Of a stretch of DNA of 7,634 nucleotides, positions 1 through 6,278 are shown piece by piece. Every line of letters begins with the position of its first letter. Within the stretch, counting starts at the first letter, position 1. The notes beneath the pieces were generated by a model. It was not told the DNA's origin and did not search any database. It saw only the letters and a list, made by a program, of their open reading frames with translations. Source of the stretch: Mycobacterium sp. (lineage in GTDB: Bacteria > Actinomycetota > Actinomycetes > Mycobacteriales > Mycobacteriaceae); assembly GCA_019246375.1 (NCBI GenBank), contig JAFAQO010000044.1, positions 1 to 7,634 of the forward strand. Direction: 5' to 3'. A program made the translations under genes and the position numbers.

Positions 1-201
1 CCGGCCACCGACTTGGGCGCCAAGGCAGTTGCGGCCTACGCCGAGCGGCAAGGCGTCGATATCGATGCCTTCGTGCGGTCCTCGGGGCCCGCCCTCAGCC
101 CGGAGCAAGCCGGACGGTGCGTGCTGGAAATCGCGACCGGCCAACGCCGGGGCCACGACTCATACCTGCTCACAGCGGCGGGACTGGCACCGCTGGACTG
201 A
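1..201 (+). CDS. Short-chain dehydrogenase/reductase, C-terminal fragment (partial)
   Basis: Only the last 66 codons are present; the frame is open from base 1 to the TGA at 199-201, so the start lies outside the window. The fragment begins PATDLG, which resembles the P-x-x-T segment after the substrate loop of classical SDRs, and continues into a helix and a 'LSPEQAGRCVLEIATGQR' stretch like the C-terminal helix of SDRs ('TPEEVA..v..l'). The nucleotide-binding and YxxxK parts are not visible, so the family call rests on this tail alone. The next gene starts 30 bp downstream on the same strand, so the two are probably cotranscribed. Another Rossmann-type oxidoreductase or a hypothetical protein cannot be excluded. 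Confidence 0.6.
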   Translation, partial: PATDLGAKAVAAYAERQGVDIDAFVRSSGPALSPEQAGRCVLEIATGQRRGHDSYLLTAAGLAPLD

Positions 202-231
202 AGTCGGCCCAACCAGAAAGGAGAACACGCA

Positions 232-993
232 ATGGACACGCCCCCGATCGTGTCAGCGGACGAGTGGGATGCCGCGTACCGGCAATTGCTCGTGAAGGAA
301 AAGGAGTTGACTCGCGCGCGTGACGAGCTGGCGGCGTTACGCCGGCGGATGCCATGGCTGGCCGTGGACAAGCAGTACGAGTTCGACGGGCCGGACGGCA
401 AGGTTAGCCTGCTGGACCTGTTCGATGGCCGGCTTCAGCTGATCGTCTACCGGGCCTTCTTCGAGCCCGGTGTGGAGGGTTGGCCGGATCATGGCTGTCG
501 CGGCTGCTCCATGATCGCCGACCATGTCGGCCACCTCGCGCATCTGAACGCCCGCCACACCACGCTGGCATTCGCCTCACCCGCGCCGCAGGCCGACATC
601 AAGCGCCTGAAGGCCCGGATGGGCTGGAAGATGCCGTGGTACACGATCACCGATAACTTCGACGTCGACTTCGGCGTGAATCAGTGGCACGGCACCAATG
701 CGTTCATTCGCGACGGTCAAGGCGTGTTCCGCACCTACTTCATCAATAACCGAGGCGATGAGGCGCTGGGCAATACCTGGAGCTACCTGGACATGACCGC
801 GCTCGGACGCCAGGAGGACTGGGAGGACTCGCCGGCGGGCTACCCGCAGACACCGCCGTACCAGTGGTGGGACTGGCACGACTCGTACGGTGAGCACCAG
901 CCGTCGCGGTGGTTCGGCGACCCCGACCCGGATGACCCCAACGATCCGCGACCTCCGCGGACCGATCCAAAGGGCGGCGACGCTCCGCAATAA
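232..993 (+). CDS. DUF899 family thioredoxin-like protein
   Basis: The 253-residue protein matches the DUF899 family, which has a thioredoxin-like fold. Recognisable blocks are an N-terminal 'LLVKEKELTRARDELAALRR' helix (about residues 19-38), 'YEFDGPDGKVSLLDLFDGR' (about 49-67), a 'QLIVYR' strand, a Cys-x-x-Cys at C89-R-G-C92, 'HLNARHTTLAFASPAP', and 'YLDMTALGR' near residue 184. The CxxC sits after the first strand as in thiol-redox folds. No enzymatic reaction is established for the family, so a redox or peroxide-related role is inference. There is no signal peptide, so it should be cytosolic. The tail (about 222-253) is rich in Asp and Pro and probably disordered. The ATG at 232 is supported by AAAGGAG at 217-223 with an 8 nt spacer. 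It is 30 bp after the SDR and converges on the minus-strand gene at 995. Confidence 0.88.
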   Translation: MDTPPIVSADEWDAAYRQLLVKEKELTRARDELAALRRRMPWLAVDKQYEFDGPDGKVSLLDLFDGRLQLIVYRAFFEPGVEGWPDHGCRGCSMIADHVGHLAHLNARHTTLAFASPAPQADIKRLKARMGWKMPWYTITDNFDVDFGVNQWHGTNAFIRDGQGVFRTYFINNRGDEALGNTWSYLDMTALGRQEDWEDSPAGYPQTPPYQWWDWHDSYGEHQPSRWFGDPDPDDPNDPRPPRTDPKGGDAPQ

Positions 994-994
994 C

Positions 995-1375
995 TCACAG
1001 CGCCTTAGTGCGATTAGCCGGCTGTTTGATGAACACGCTGACGCGACAGATCAGGCCATCGTCGTTCTTCTCGAACAGAATGCATTCGGGATACTTGGTT
1101 GGCGAGCCATCGACCTCCACTGTCTCGCTCAGCTCGACATAGGAGAGCCGATCCGACACGTGCGAGATCCGCTGCACGTCGAGCCGATAGCCCGTTAGTG
1201 AGGTGAGAACCTCGCGCAGGAAAGCGACGTAGGGCTCCTTGCCTTCGACGACGTCGCAATACGGGCCCTCGCGGACGAGCCCCTCGTCGGCAAGGGTGGC
1301 TGCCAGGCCATCCCAATCGTTGGCTGCCATGCAGGTCAGATAATTCTCCACGGGCCCGCTGCCGATTCCGCTCAC
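995..1375 (-). CDS. SnoaL-like / NTF2-fold protein
   Basis: A small single-domain protein with the layout of the SnoaL/NTF2-like superfamily: an N-terminal helix ending in 'ENYLTCMAANDWDGLAATL' (a helix, then a short 'aNDWdgl' turn), a central 'GKEPYVAFLREVL' helix (the 'G.eai..fl' position), and a final curved sheet ('YRLDVQRISHVSDRLSYVE', 'ECILFEKNDDGLICRVSVFI'). Members act as cyclases, isomerases, epoxide hydrolases or non-enzymatic binders. The catalytic residues of any one subgroup are not evident, so no reaction is assigned. I chose GTG at 1375-1373 (126 aa) because GAGGAGG lies just upstream at 1386-1380; the in-frame GTG at 1396 would give 133 aa but lies upstream of that site. The stop codon is separated by one base from that of the DUF899 gene, so the two converge. 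It is divergent from the hotdog gene at 1493. Confidence 0.8.
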   Translation of the reverse strand: MSGIGSGPVENYLTCMAANDWDGLAATLADEGLVREGPYCDVVEGKEPYVAFLREVLTSLTGYRLDVQRISHVSDRLSYVELSETVEVDGSPTKYPECILFEKNDDGLICRVSVFIKQPANRTKAL

Positions 1376-1379
1376 GTCG

Positions 1380-1386
1380 CCTCCTC
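1380..1386 (-). promoter_or_regulatory. Ribosome binding site deciding the start of the minus-strand SnoaL-like gene
   Basis: Read on the minus strand the bases are GAGGAGG, strongly complementary to the 16S rRNA tail, ending 4 nt before GTG at 1375. The gap is a little short, but the GAGGA portion gives 6 nt. Its position inside the longer reading frame from GTG 1396 argues for the shorter protein. Confidence 0.6.
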
Positions 1387-1415
1387 GCCGGCGCACACGG
1401 TGCTGCCTTGGCCAG

Positions 1416-1445
1416 TTGCTCTGTCACACTAAAGCTTTCTATGTT
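1416..1445 (+). promoter_or_regulatory. Candidate sigma-70-type promoter for the hotdog gene
   Basis: TTGCTC at 1416-1421 and TATGTT at 1440-1445 are separated by 18 nt. The -10 box fits the mycobacterial TANNNT pattern; the -35 matches TTGACA at only the first three bases plus one. Transcription would start near 1452, giving a leader of about 40 nt before ATG 1493. On the other strand TAGTGT (1431-1426) could serve as a -10 for the divergent SnoaL-like gene, but I see no matching -35. Pattern only, so low confidence. Confidence 0.3.
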
Positions 1446-1456
1446 CCCGCGTCGAC

Positions 1457-1476
1457 GTGACCGGATTTCGGCTCAC
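1457..1476. promoter_or_regulatory. Imperfect 20 bp inverted repeat, possible operator
   Basis: The element is GTGACCGGAT followed by TTCGGCTCAC. Seven of ten positions pair symmetrically, including all four outer bases (GTGA/TCAC). It lies between the candidate -10 (1440-1445) and the ribosome binding site GAAAGGA (1479-1485) of the hotdog gene, where a bound repressor would block early transcription or translation initiation. The size and form suit a TetR- or GntR-like dimer, but no regulator gene lies in this window, and this could be chance. Confidence 0.25.
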
Positions 1477-1492
1477 TTGAAAGGACCGCTCG

Positions 1493-2392
1493 ATGACCAC
1501 GCTTGAGAACCTGCTGTCGGCGTTCGGCATCAGAGGTTCTCATTACCGGAACGGCGTCATGTCATCGGAACAGGTGCTAGGTTATGCCGTCACCGACCAT
1601 CGGGGGCGTATCGAAATGCCGGCTTACGCTGTGATGGTCGAGTCGGCCACCAGTGGTGGATTTTGGTACTCGCTCAATGAGCCGGTGGGTACGGTGCAGT
1701 CTTGGCTATCCCTGACTGCCGCTGCGCCGGCCGATGTGAATCAGCGATTGTTCGCGACCTCCCAGCTGGTGTACACCGACGGTGTGTATGGAGCCTTGAC
1801 GGTGCAGATCGCCAATGACAGCCAAGATGTCGTCTGTGCGGGAGTGGGTCGATGCGTTCGGGTCAGCCGCACCAGCGACGCCTTGGCGAACATCAAGACT
1901 GCGACGGCGCCGCAAGCCGATGAGCTGATCCCTTTCGGCGGCGAACCGACATCCCTGCCGTCGGCGATCGACTCCGAGCTGGACGGTAGGCAAATCCTGT
2001 CAGCTATCAGCCAAGGTCGGATAGCTTCCGGGCCATTGTGTGAGTTACTGTGCGCAACAGCGACATTGGCCGACACCGGGGTGCGGCTTATCGTGTCGCC
2101 GCAGCCGTGGATGGCCAATCCGCTCGGCGCCATTCAAGGCGGAGTAGTGGCGGCAATCATCAGTCAAGCGTGTTCTTTCGCCGGGCAGCTGTATGCGGAA
2201 CCCGGCCAGCAGTATGCGCTGGTTGACTTCACCGCCAGCTTCTGGAGGTCCCCGCAGGTCGATGTCGGTGAGATCACCGTGACGGCGGTGCTCGAGAAGC
2301 TGGGGCGCCGGATCGGCACGGTATCGGCCACGATGACCGGCCCCGACGATGTTCCGCTGGCCCGCGCCGTCGCCGATATCCAGTACGGCTGA
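1493..2392 (+). CDS. PaaI-type double-hotdog acyl-CoA thioesterase-like protein
   Basis: The 299-residue length is about twice a single hotdog domain. The C-terminal half (about 195-299) carries the clear signature: 'NPLGAIQGGVVAAI' at 209-222, the hotdog central helix of PaaI-like thioesterases, with Gln215 where many members have His. It then has 'YALVDFTASFWRSP' and 'ITVTAVLEKLGRRIGTVSA', the long strands of the fold. The N-terminal half (about 25-125) is diverged, but 'GRIEMPAYAVMVESATSGG' (38-56) occupies the equivalent helix, so I infer a two-domain protein. PaaI-type enzymes hydrolyse acyl-CoA thioesters; the substrate here is unknown. There is no signal peptide or membrane segment. 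ATG 1493 has GAAAGGA at 1479-1485 with a 7 nt spacer. The gene stands alone between a divergent SnoaL-like gene and a rhomboid remnant. Confidence 0.8.
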   Translation: MTTLENLLSAFGIRGSHYRNGVMSSEQVLGYAVTDHRGRIEMPAYAVMVESATSGGFWYSLNEPVGTVQSWLSLTAAAPADVNQRLFATSQLVYTDGVYGALTVQIANDSQDVVCAGVGRCVRVSRTSDALANIKTATAPQADELIPFGGEPTSLPSAIDSELDGRQILSAISQGRIASGPLCELLCATATLADTGVRLIVSPQPWMANPLGAIQGGVVAAIISQACSFAGQLYAEPGQQYALVDFTASFWRSPQVDVGEITVTAVLEKLGRRIGTVSATMTGPDDVPLARAVADIQYG

Positions 2393-2402
2393 GCAGCAAG
2401 CT

Positions 2403-2433
2403 GGTGGCCAAAGCCCGCCGGGCGCACGCCACC
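2403..2433 (+). terminator. GC-rich stem-loop after the hotdog gene, possible terminator
   Basis: Ten bases past the stop codon, GGTGGC (2403-2408) pairs with GCCACC (2428-2433), and a second small hairpin, GCCC-gcc-GGGC (2413-2423), nests inside. No run of T follows, so it is not a canonical intrinsic terminator. Such T-less hairpins have been proposed as terminators in mycobacteria, but their strength is disputed. It could equally be a chance structure in GC-rich DNA. Confidence 0.3.
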
Positions 2434-2444
2434 AAACCAGAACC

Positions 2445-2702
2445 ATGACCAGCCCCAACGCACCGGAAACACCAGCCGAGACGCCGACTTGCTACCGGCA
2501 TCCCGACTGTACGACGTATGTCAGCTGCACTCGCTGTAATCGGTAAAACGCCACCTAACGTTGTGGCCACCCGCCGTCGCCGACGGGGCAGTTATACCGC
2601 CTGGCGACCTCGGCGTTCTTGCACTACGGTCTGACGCACCTGTTGTTCAACATGTGGGCGCTGTATGTCGTGGGTCCGCCGTTGGAGATGTGGCTGGGCC
2701 GG
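2445..2702 (+). pseudogene. Rhomboid family intramembrane serine protease, degraded remnant
   Basis: Three collinear pieces of a rhomboid gene survive. Piece one starts at ATG 2445 and encodes 33 residues, including 'CYRHPDCTTYVSCTRCNR', the Cys-pair N-terminal segment seen in mycobacterial rhomboids, then hits TAA at 2544-2546. Piece two, in another frame, reads 'RHLTLWPPAVADG' (2549-2587). Piece three, shifted again, reads 'GQLYRLATSAFLHYG' then 'LTHLLFNMWALYVVGPPLEM' up to about 2702, and contains the HxxxN oxyanion motif (His at 2637, Asn at 2649). Removing one G from the run at 2585-2588 would rejoin pieces two and three. Missing are the rest of the N-terminal domain with the first membrane helix, and everything after the second helix, including the GxSG serine and catalytic histidine. 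It cannot encode an active protease. Members are normally roughly 250-290 residues. Confidence 0.82.
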
Positions 2703-2714
2703 CGCGACGGGTCG

Positions 2715-2743
2715 TCACAATGTGCCGGATCCCTGGCTACATT
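2715..2743 (+). promoter_or_regulatory. Candidate promoter giving a leaderless SRPBCC transcript
   Basis: TACATT at 2738-2743 fits the mycobacterial -10 pattern TANNNT. A start 7-8 bases downstream falls at 2750-2751, directly on the ATG of the SRPBCC gene, which lacks any Shine-Dalgarno-like bases upstream. The -35 region 17 nt away (TCACAA, 2715-2720) is poor, but mycobacterial promoters often rely on the -10. Leaderless mRNAs are common in mycobacteria. The assignment is pattern plus inference. Confidence 0.35.
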
Positions 2744-2750
2744 TCCACGT

Positions 2751-3221
2751 ATGGGCTGGTGGATCAGCTACGCCGAGCGGACACTGACCGAAGACGTGCC
2801 GGCAACACCCGCTGAAGTCCGCGACTTCTACGTGGATCTGGATAACTTGAAACTAGTGCACCCACTGGTCGTTTCGGTGCGCGCGAGATCACACAGCGAG
2901 ACCGCCGACGGGTACGTGCGCAGGTATCGCGTCTCAGACCGGATCCCGGTGTGGTTCTTCAGCATTGCGATCAGCTACCGGGCGCAGTTGAGGGTGCCTG
3001 ATGCGGGCGACGTGATCACCACGGCTCACCAATTTCCCCAGGTGCGGCTGGATGCAACAGTGTCTTTCGCAGCGATCGATGCGGGCACCCGGGTGGTCGA
3101 GCGGCTGCGGATCGCGGCTCCCCGACCGCTGGCAGCGGTGACGACGCGGCAGGCAGTCAACGCGCACATCGCGATGCTGGCCGGCATACGCCGCCGCTTT
3201 CAATCAGAACCGAGAACCTAA
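2751..3221 (+). CDS. SRPBCC family (polyketide cyclase/dehydrase-like) protein
   Basis: The 156-residue product has the START/Bet v1-like SRPBCC pattern: an N-terminal strand 'WWISYAERTLTEDVPATPAE' with the 'v..pa..v' turn (residues 13-23), a helix 'VRDFYVDLDNLKLVHPLV' (23-40) including the His-Pro common at this point, antiparallel strands through 45-125, and a long C-terminal helix 'AVNAHIAMLAGIRRRF' that closes the pocket. These proteins bind hydrophobic ligands or act as cyclases/aromatases; the ligand here is unknown. The frame is open upstream without interruption into the rhomboid remnant, but the SRPBCC homology begins at about ATG 2751, so I place the start there. There is no Shine-Dalgarno, and a -10-like box is placed for leaderless initiation. 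An 86 bp gap separates it from the next gene on the same strand. Confidence 0.75.
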   Translation: MGWWISYAERTLTEDVPATPAEVRDFYVDLDNLKLVHPLVVSVRARSHSETADGYVRRYRVSDRIPVWFFSIAISYRAQLRVPDAGDVITTAHQFPQVRLDATVSFAAIDAGTRVVERLRIAAPRPLAAVTTRQAVNAHIAMLAGIRRRFQSEPRT

Positions 3222-3307
3222 CCGGCCCCTGCTTCGCTCGCTGGCCGCGCACGCGCCAGACTGGTACGGCCACCACGCAAAGTCGCCCACCCGAACGGAG
3301 ATATCCC

Positions 3308-3724
3308 GTGACCGAGCGAGAAGACCGCCAGGACATCGCCGACGTCCTGCTCCGCTACGCCACCGGCATAGACCGGCGCGACTGGCCACTGTTTCGCACC
3401 GCCTTCACCGACGACTGCGAACTCGACTACGGCGAAATCGGGGCGTGGAACGGTGTCGACGCGGTCACCGAATTCATGCAACAAACTCATGCGATGGCGG
3501 GGCACACCCTGCACCGGCTGACCAATCAGGTCATCGCGCTCGACGGTGACAGGGCCGAGGCCCGCACCTACGTTGACGCACTGATCATGCTCGGGAACAA
3601 CTCCTCCGGGGTGAACGGAATCGGCTACTACGACGACCAAATCGTTCGCACCGACGCCGGATGGCGCATCGCCCGCCGCCGCTTCACGGCGGTGCGGGTG
3701 GCCACGGTGGGTGAACCATCGTGA
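3308..3724 (+). CDS. SnoaL-like (SnoaL_4 type) NTF2-fold protein
   Basis: A 138-residue protein of the SnoaL_4 type. It opens with the family helix 'QDIADVLLRYATGIDRRDW' (8-26), then 'FTDDCELDY' (33-41), where acidic and aromatic residues line the cone-shaped pocket, then 'GHTLHRLTNQVIALDGDRA' with the His-x-x-x-N strand typical of this group, and ends 'DAGWRIARRRFTAVR'. Related proteins support steroid, aromatic or polyketide turnover as hydratases, isomerases or dehydratases; no specific reaction is shown. GTG at 3308 is preceded by GGAG (3297-3300) with a 7 nt spacer. The stop overlaps the GTG of the SDR by 4 bp (GTGA at 3721-3724), which suggests translational coupling and a shared pathway. 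It is not closely similar to the minus-strand SnoaL-like gene in this window. Confidence 0.85.
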   Translation: MTEREDRQDIADVLLRYATGIDRRDWPLFRTAFTDDCELDYGEIGAWNGVDAVTEFMQQTHAMAGHTLHRLTNQVIALDGDRAEARTYVDALIMLGNNSSGVNGIGYYDDQIVRTDAGWRIARRRFTAVRVATVGEPS

Positions 3725-4536
3725 TCTTCACAGCCAAGTACGGTCCCTGGGCGCTGGTTGCCGGTGCATCCGAGGGCGTCGGCGCGGCGTTCGCCGAAGG
3801 GCTCGCGGAGCGCGGACTCAATGTCGTGCTGACGGCACGGCGCCAAGCCGCTCTCGACGCGGTCGCCGCCGGGATCATTGCGCGGACAGGTGTCGAAACT
3901 CGCACGGTGACAGTTGATCTCGCCCAGTCCGATGCTGCGTCCACAGTTGTGGCCGCCACCAAGGACCTCGACATCGGCTTCCTTGTCTACTGCGCGGGCG
4001 CCGATACCAGCTTCAAACCGTTCCTCGTCCAACCCATTGCGACCGCCGAAGCAATGGTGCAGCGCAACTGCACGGTGCCGATGCAACTGTGTCATCACTT
4101 CGCGTCGGCAATGGTGCAGCGGGGCAGTGGCGGAATTGTCATCTTCAGTTCGGGTGCCGGACTCGTCGGCGGACCCAACATGGTCGCCTACGGCGCCACC
4201 AAGGCGTTCGACATCGTCTTCGCAGAAGCGCTCTGGAGCGAACTGCACGACAAGGGTGTCGATGTGCTGGGCCTTATCCTCGGCAAAACCGACACACCGG
4301 CGCTGCGCCGACTCGAACACACCCGGGGACAGATCAACTCCCAAGACGAGGCGCCACCGGACGCGGCCACCGTTGATGAGGTTATCGACGAAGCGTTCGA
4401 CAATCTCACCAACGGTCCCACCTTGATGGTGGGCGACCAGATGCGCGCGGCGGCACAAATGCTGAGTTCGGTGACTCGCAATGAGGCTGTTCAACTCCTC
4501 GCGCAAGCCGTTGCCGGCGCCATGGGCGGTGACTGA
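3721..4536 (+). CDS. Short-chain dehydrogenase/reductase (SDR)
   Basis: A complete 271-residue classical SDR, an NAD(P)-dependent oxidoreductase of alcohols or ketones. Visible features: cofactor glycine motif G15-A-S-E-G19-V-G21; basic 'TARR' at 38-41 after the second strand, which favours NADPH over NADH; D66-L67 contacting adenine; 'YCAG' at 90-93 in the NNAG position; N116; catalytic S144, Y157 and K161 ('YGATK'). The catalytic tetrad N-S-Y-K is therefore intact. Residues after about 190 ('LGKTDTPALRR') form the substrate loop; substrate unknown. Translation starts at GTG 3721, overlapping the stop of the SnoaL-like gene, so it is probably translationally coupled. An acyl-CoA synthetase follows 47 bp downstream, which suggests a role in modifying an acid or its precursor. 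Confidence 0.92.
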   Translation: MIFTAKYGPWALVAGASEGVGAAFAEGLAERGLNVVLTARRQAALDAVAAGIIARTGVETRTVTVDLAQSDAASTVVAATKDLDIGFLVYCAGADTSFKPFLVQPIATAEAMVQRNCTVPMQLCHHFASAMVQRGSGGIVIFSSGAGLVGGPNMVAYGATKAFDIVFAEALWSELHDKGVDVLGLILGKTDTPALRRLEHTRGQINSQDEAPPDAATVDEVIDEAFDNLTNGPTLMVGDQMRAAAQMLSSVTRNEAVQLLAQAVAGAMGGD

Positions 4537-4583
4537 AGTCCGTTGATTGAGCGAGCCTGCTGACGGATCGCTGGCGGCGATGG

Positions 4584-6275
4584 ATGCTGACTGCTATGGC
4601 GACCAACACGGATCGCTATCGCACCGCCCGTGACCGGGTCTTCGCCGAGGCACGCACCGGCGATGCATTTGCGTGGCCGCAGCTGACTGGTGTCTTCAAC
4701 TGGGCCACCGACTGGTTCGACGTCATCGCGCGGGACGACGACCGTACCGCGCTGTGGATTGCCGGAGAAGACGGTGATGAACAGATCATCAGCTTCGCCG
4801 AGATGGCCCGCCGGTCGGACCAGGTCGCAACATGGCTCGAACAGCTGGGCGTGGGCAAGGGCGATCGGGTGACCCTGATGCTGGGCAACCAGGTCGAGTT
4901 GTGGGAATCAATGCTCGCTGTCGCCAAGCTGGGCGCCATCATCATGCCGGCCACCAGCGCGCTGAGCCGATTCGACGTGGCCGACCGGCTGGCCCGTGGT
5001 GGGGTGAGAGCCGTCGTGGCCAACGCCGTCGATACCGGCAAGTTCGACGACATCGACGGCGACTTCACCCGCATCGCGGTGGGCACTACCACTGATGGAT
5101 GGCATTGCTACACCGAGGCGTACCAGGTCGCTTCCAGCGGTCCCTTCGTCGCCCGGACCACGGTCGAGGATCCGATGCTGGTGTATTTCACCTCTGGCAC
5201 CACAAGCACACCCAAGCTGGTGGAGCACTCCCAGATCAGCTACCCGGTAGGACACCTGTCGACTATGGCGTGGATAGGAGTGCGGCCCGGGGACGTCCAC
5301 TTGGCGATCAGTTCACCCGGATGGGCCAAACATGCCTGGAGCTGCTTCTTCGCGCCGTGGATCGCCGAGGCGACGGTCTTCGTCTACAACTACCGCAGGT
5401 TCGCCGCCGAGGCGCTCCTGAGCCAGATTCGTCGTGCCGGGGTGACCACGTTCTGCGCTCCGCCGACGGTGTGGCGCATGCTGATCCAGAGCGAGCTCGG
5501 GGCCAGACCTGAACGGCTGCGGGAGATCGTGGCCGCCGGTGAGCCGCTCAACCCGGACGTCATCGCGCACGTCGAGCGAGCCTGGGGGATGACCATCCGC
5601 GACGGGTACGGCCAAACCGAGACCACCCTGTTGGTCGGCAACATGCCGGGGCGGCCTGTCAAGCCGGGTTCGATGGGGCGGCCCCTACCGGGCATGCCCG
5701 TCGCCCTGCTTGACCCGCTCACCGGCCGGCCCGCCGAGGAGGGTGAGATCTGCCTCGATCTCAGCGCCAACCCGGTCAACCTGATGACCGGCTACCTCGA
5801 CGACCCGCAGCGCGTCGCGGCCATGCCGGCCGCCGATTACTACCACACCGGTGATGTCGCGCGTCGCGACGCCGACGGCTACATCACCTACATCGGACGC
5901 ACTGACGATGTGTTTAAGTCGTCGGACTACAAGGTGTCGCCGTTCGAGCTGGAAAGCGTGCTGATCGAGCATCCGGCGGTCGCCGAGGCCGCCGTCGTGC
6001 CGCAACCCGACCACACCCGGCTGTCGATACCCAAGGCCTACATAACGCTGGCCGCCGCGTGGGAGGCGAACGCCGACACGGCCAGGGCGATCATGGAGTA
6101 CGTCCGAGACCGTGTTGCGCCGTATCTGAAGGTGCGACGTGTCGAGTTTTTTGAGCTGCCGAAGACCATCTCGGGCAAGATCCGCCGCGTGGAGTTGCGA
6201 CGCCGCGAAGATGCCGCACACCTCGCCGGCACACCGATTACGACGGAGTACCGATACGAGGATCTCGTGAGTTGA
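4584..6275 (+). CDS. AMP-forming acyl-CoA synthetase, MACS/ACSM-like (ANL superfamily)
   Basis: A complete 563-residue ANL enzyme that adenylates a carboxylic acid with ATP and transfers it to CoA. Motifs: P-loop 'TSGTTSTPK' (203-211), 'YGQTE' (342-346), 'YHTGD' with the ribose-binding Asp424, hinge region 'GRTDDVFKSSDYKVSP' (438-453), and 'KTISGKIRR' with catalytic Lys532. The blocks 'SSPGWAKHAWSCFFAPWIAE' and 'FCAPPTVWRMLIQSEL' and the 'SSDYKVSPFELES' hinge match the medium-chain/acetyl-like branch (MACS/ACSM), so a short-, medium-chain or aromatic acid is the likely substrate, not a long-chain fatty acid. Ser208 replaces the usual second P-loop Gly, which I believe is normal in this branch. 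ATG 4584 has only a weak GGCGG upstream; ATG 4596 in the same frame is an equal alternative and gives 559 aa. It lies 47 bp after the SDR and 3 bp before the next ligase. Confidence 0.92.
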   Translation: MLTAMATNTDRYRTARDRVFAEARTGDAFAWPQLTGVFNWATDWFDVIARDDDRTALWIAGEDGDEQIISFAEMARRSDQVATWLEQLGVGKGDRVTLMLGNQVELWESMLAVAKLGAIIMPATSALSRFDVADRLARGGVRAVVANAVDTGKFDDIDGDFTRIAVGTTTDGWHCYTEAYQVASSGPFVARTTVEDPMLVYFTSGTTSTPKLVEHSQISYPVGHLSTMAWIGVRPGDVHLAISSPGWAKHAWSCFFAPWIAEATVFVYNYRRFAAEALLSQIRRAGVTTFCAPPTVWRMLIQSELGARPERLREIVAAGEPLNPDVIAHVERAWGMTIRDGYGQTETTLLVGNMPGRPVKPGSMGRPLPGMPVALLDPLTGRPAEEGEICLDLSANPVNLMTGYLDDPQRVAAMPAADYYHTGDVARRDADGYITYIGRTDDVFKSSDYKVSPFELESVLIEHPAVAEAAVVPQPDHTRLSIPKAYITLAAAWEANADTARAIMEYVRDRVAPYLKVRRVEFFELPKTISGKIRRVELRRREDAAHLAGTPITTEYRYEDLVS

Positions 6276-6278
6276 GCA

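Noticed and set aside
196..205. GACTGAAGTC at the end of the first SDR also occurs at 4531-4540, at the end of the second SDR.
   Set aside because: Each copy spans a final Asp codon and TGA stop. A shared 10-mer at two gene ends, with no longer flanking identity, fits chance and gives no sign of an attachment site or duplicated element.
203..211. P-loop TSGTTSTPK of the first ligase (residue numbers) with Ser where Gly is usual, as a possible inactivating change.
   Set aside because: To my knowledge TSGTTSxPK is the normal form in this MACS-like branch, and all other motifs including Lys532 are intact.
2561..2815. Plus-strand open frame of 84 codons starting LWPPAVADG as a small gene.
   Set aside because: Only its first nine residues are rhomboid-like. 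The rest is the out-of-frame reading caused by the extra G, so it belongs to the pseudogene.
3241..3259. CTGGC/GCCAG inverted repeat between the SRPBCC and SnoaL-like genes.
   Set aside because: It has only a 5 bp stem with a 9 nt loop, mismatched inner bases and no T run. It is too weak to call a terminator or operator.
3628..4506. Long minus-strand open frame of 292 codons opposite the SDR.
   Set aside because: It is a shadow of the SDR in GC-rich DNA. The plus strand has full SDR motifs, while the minus translation is Arg/His-rich with no family pattern.
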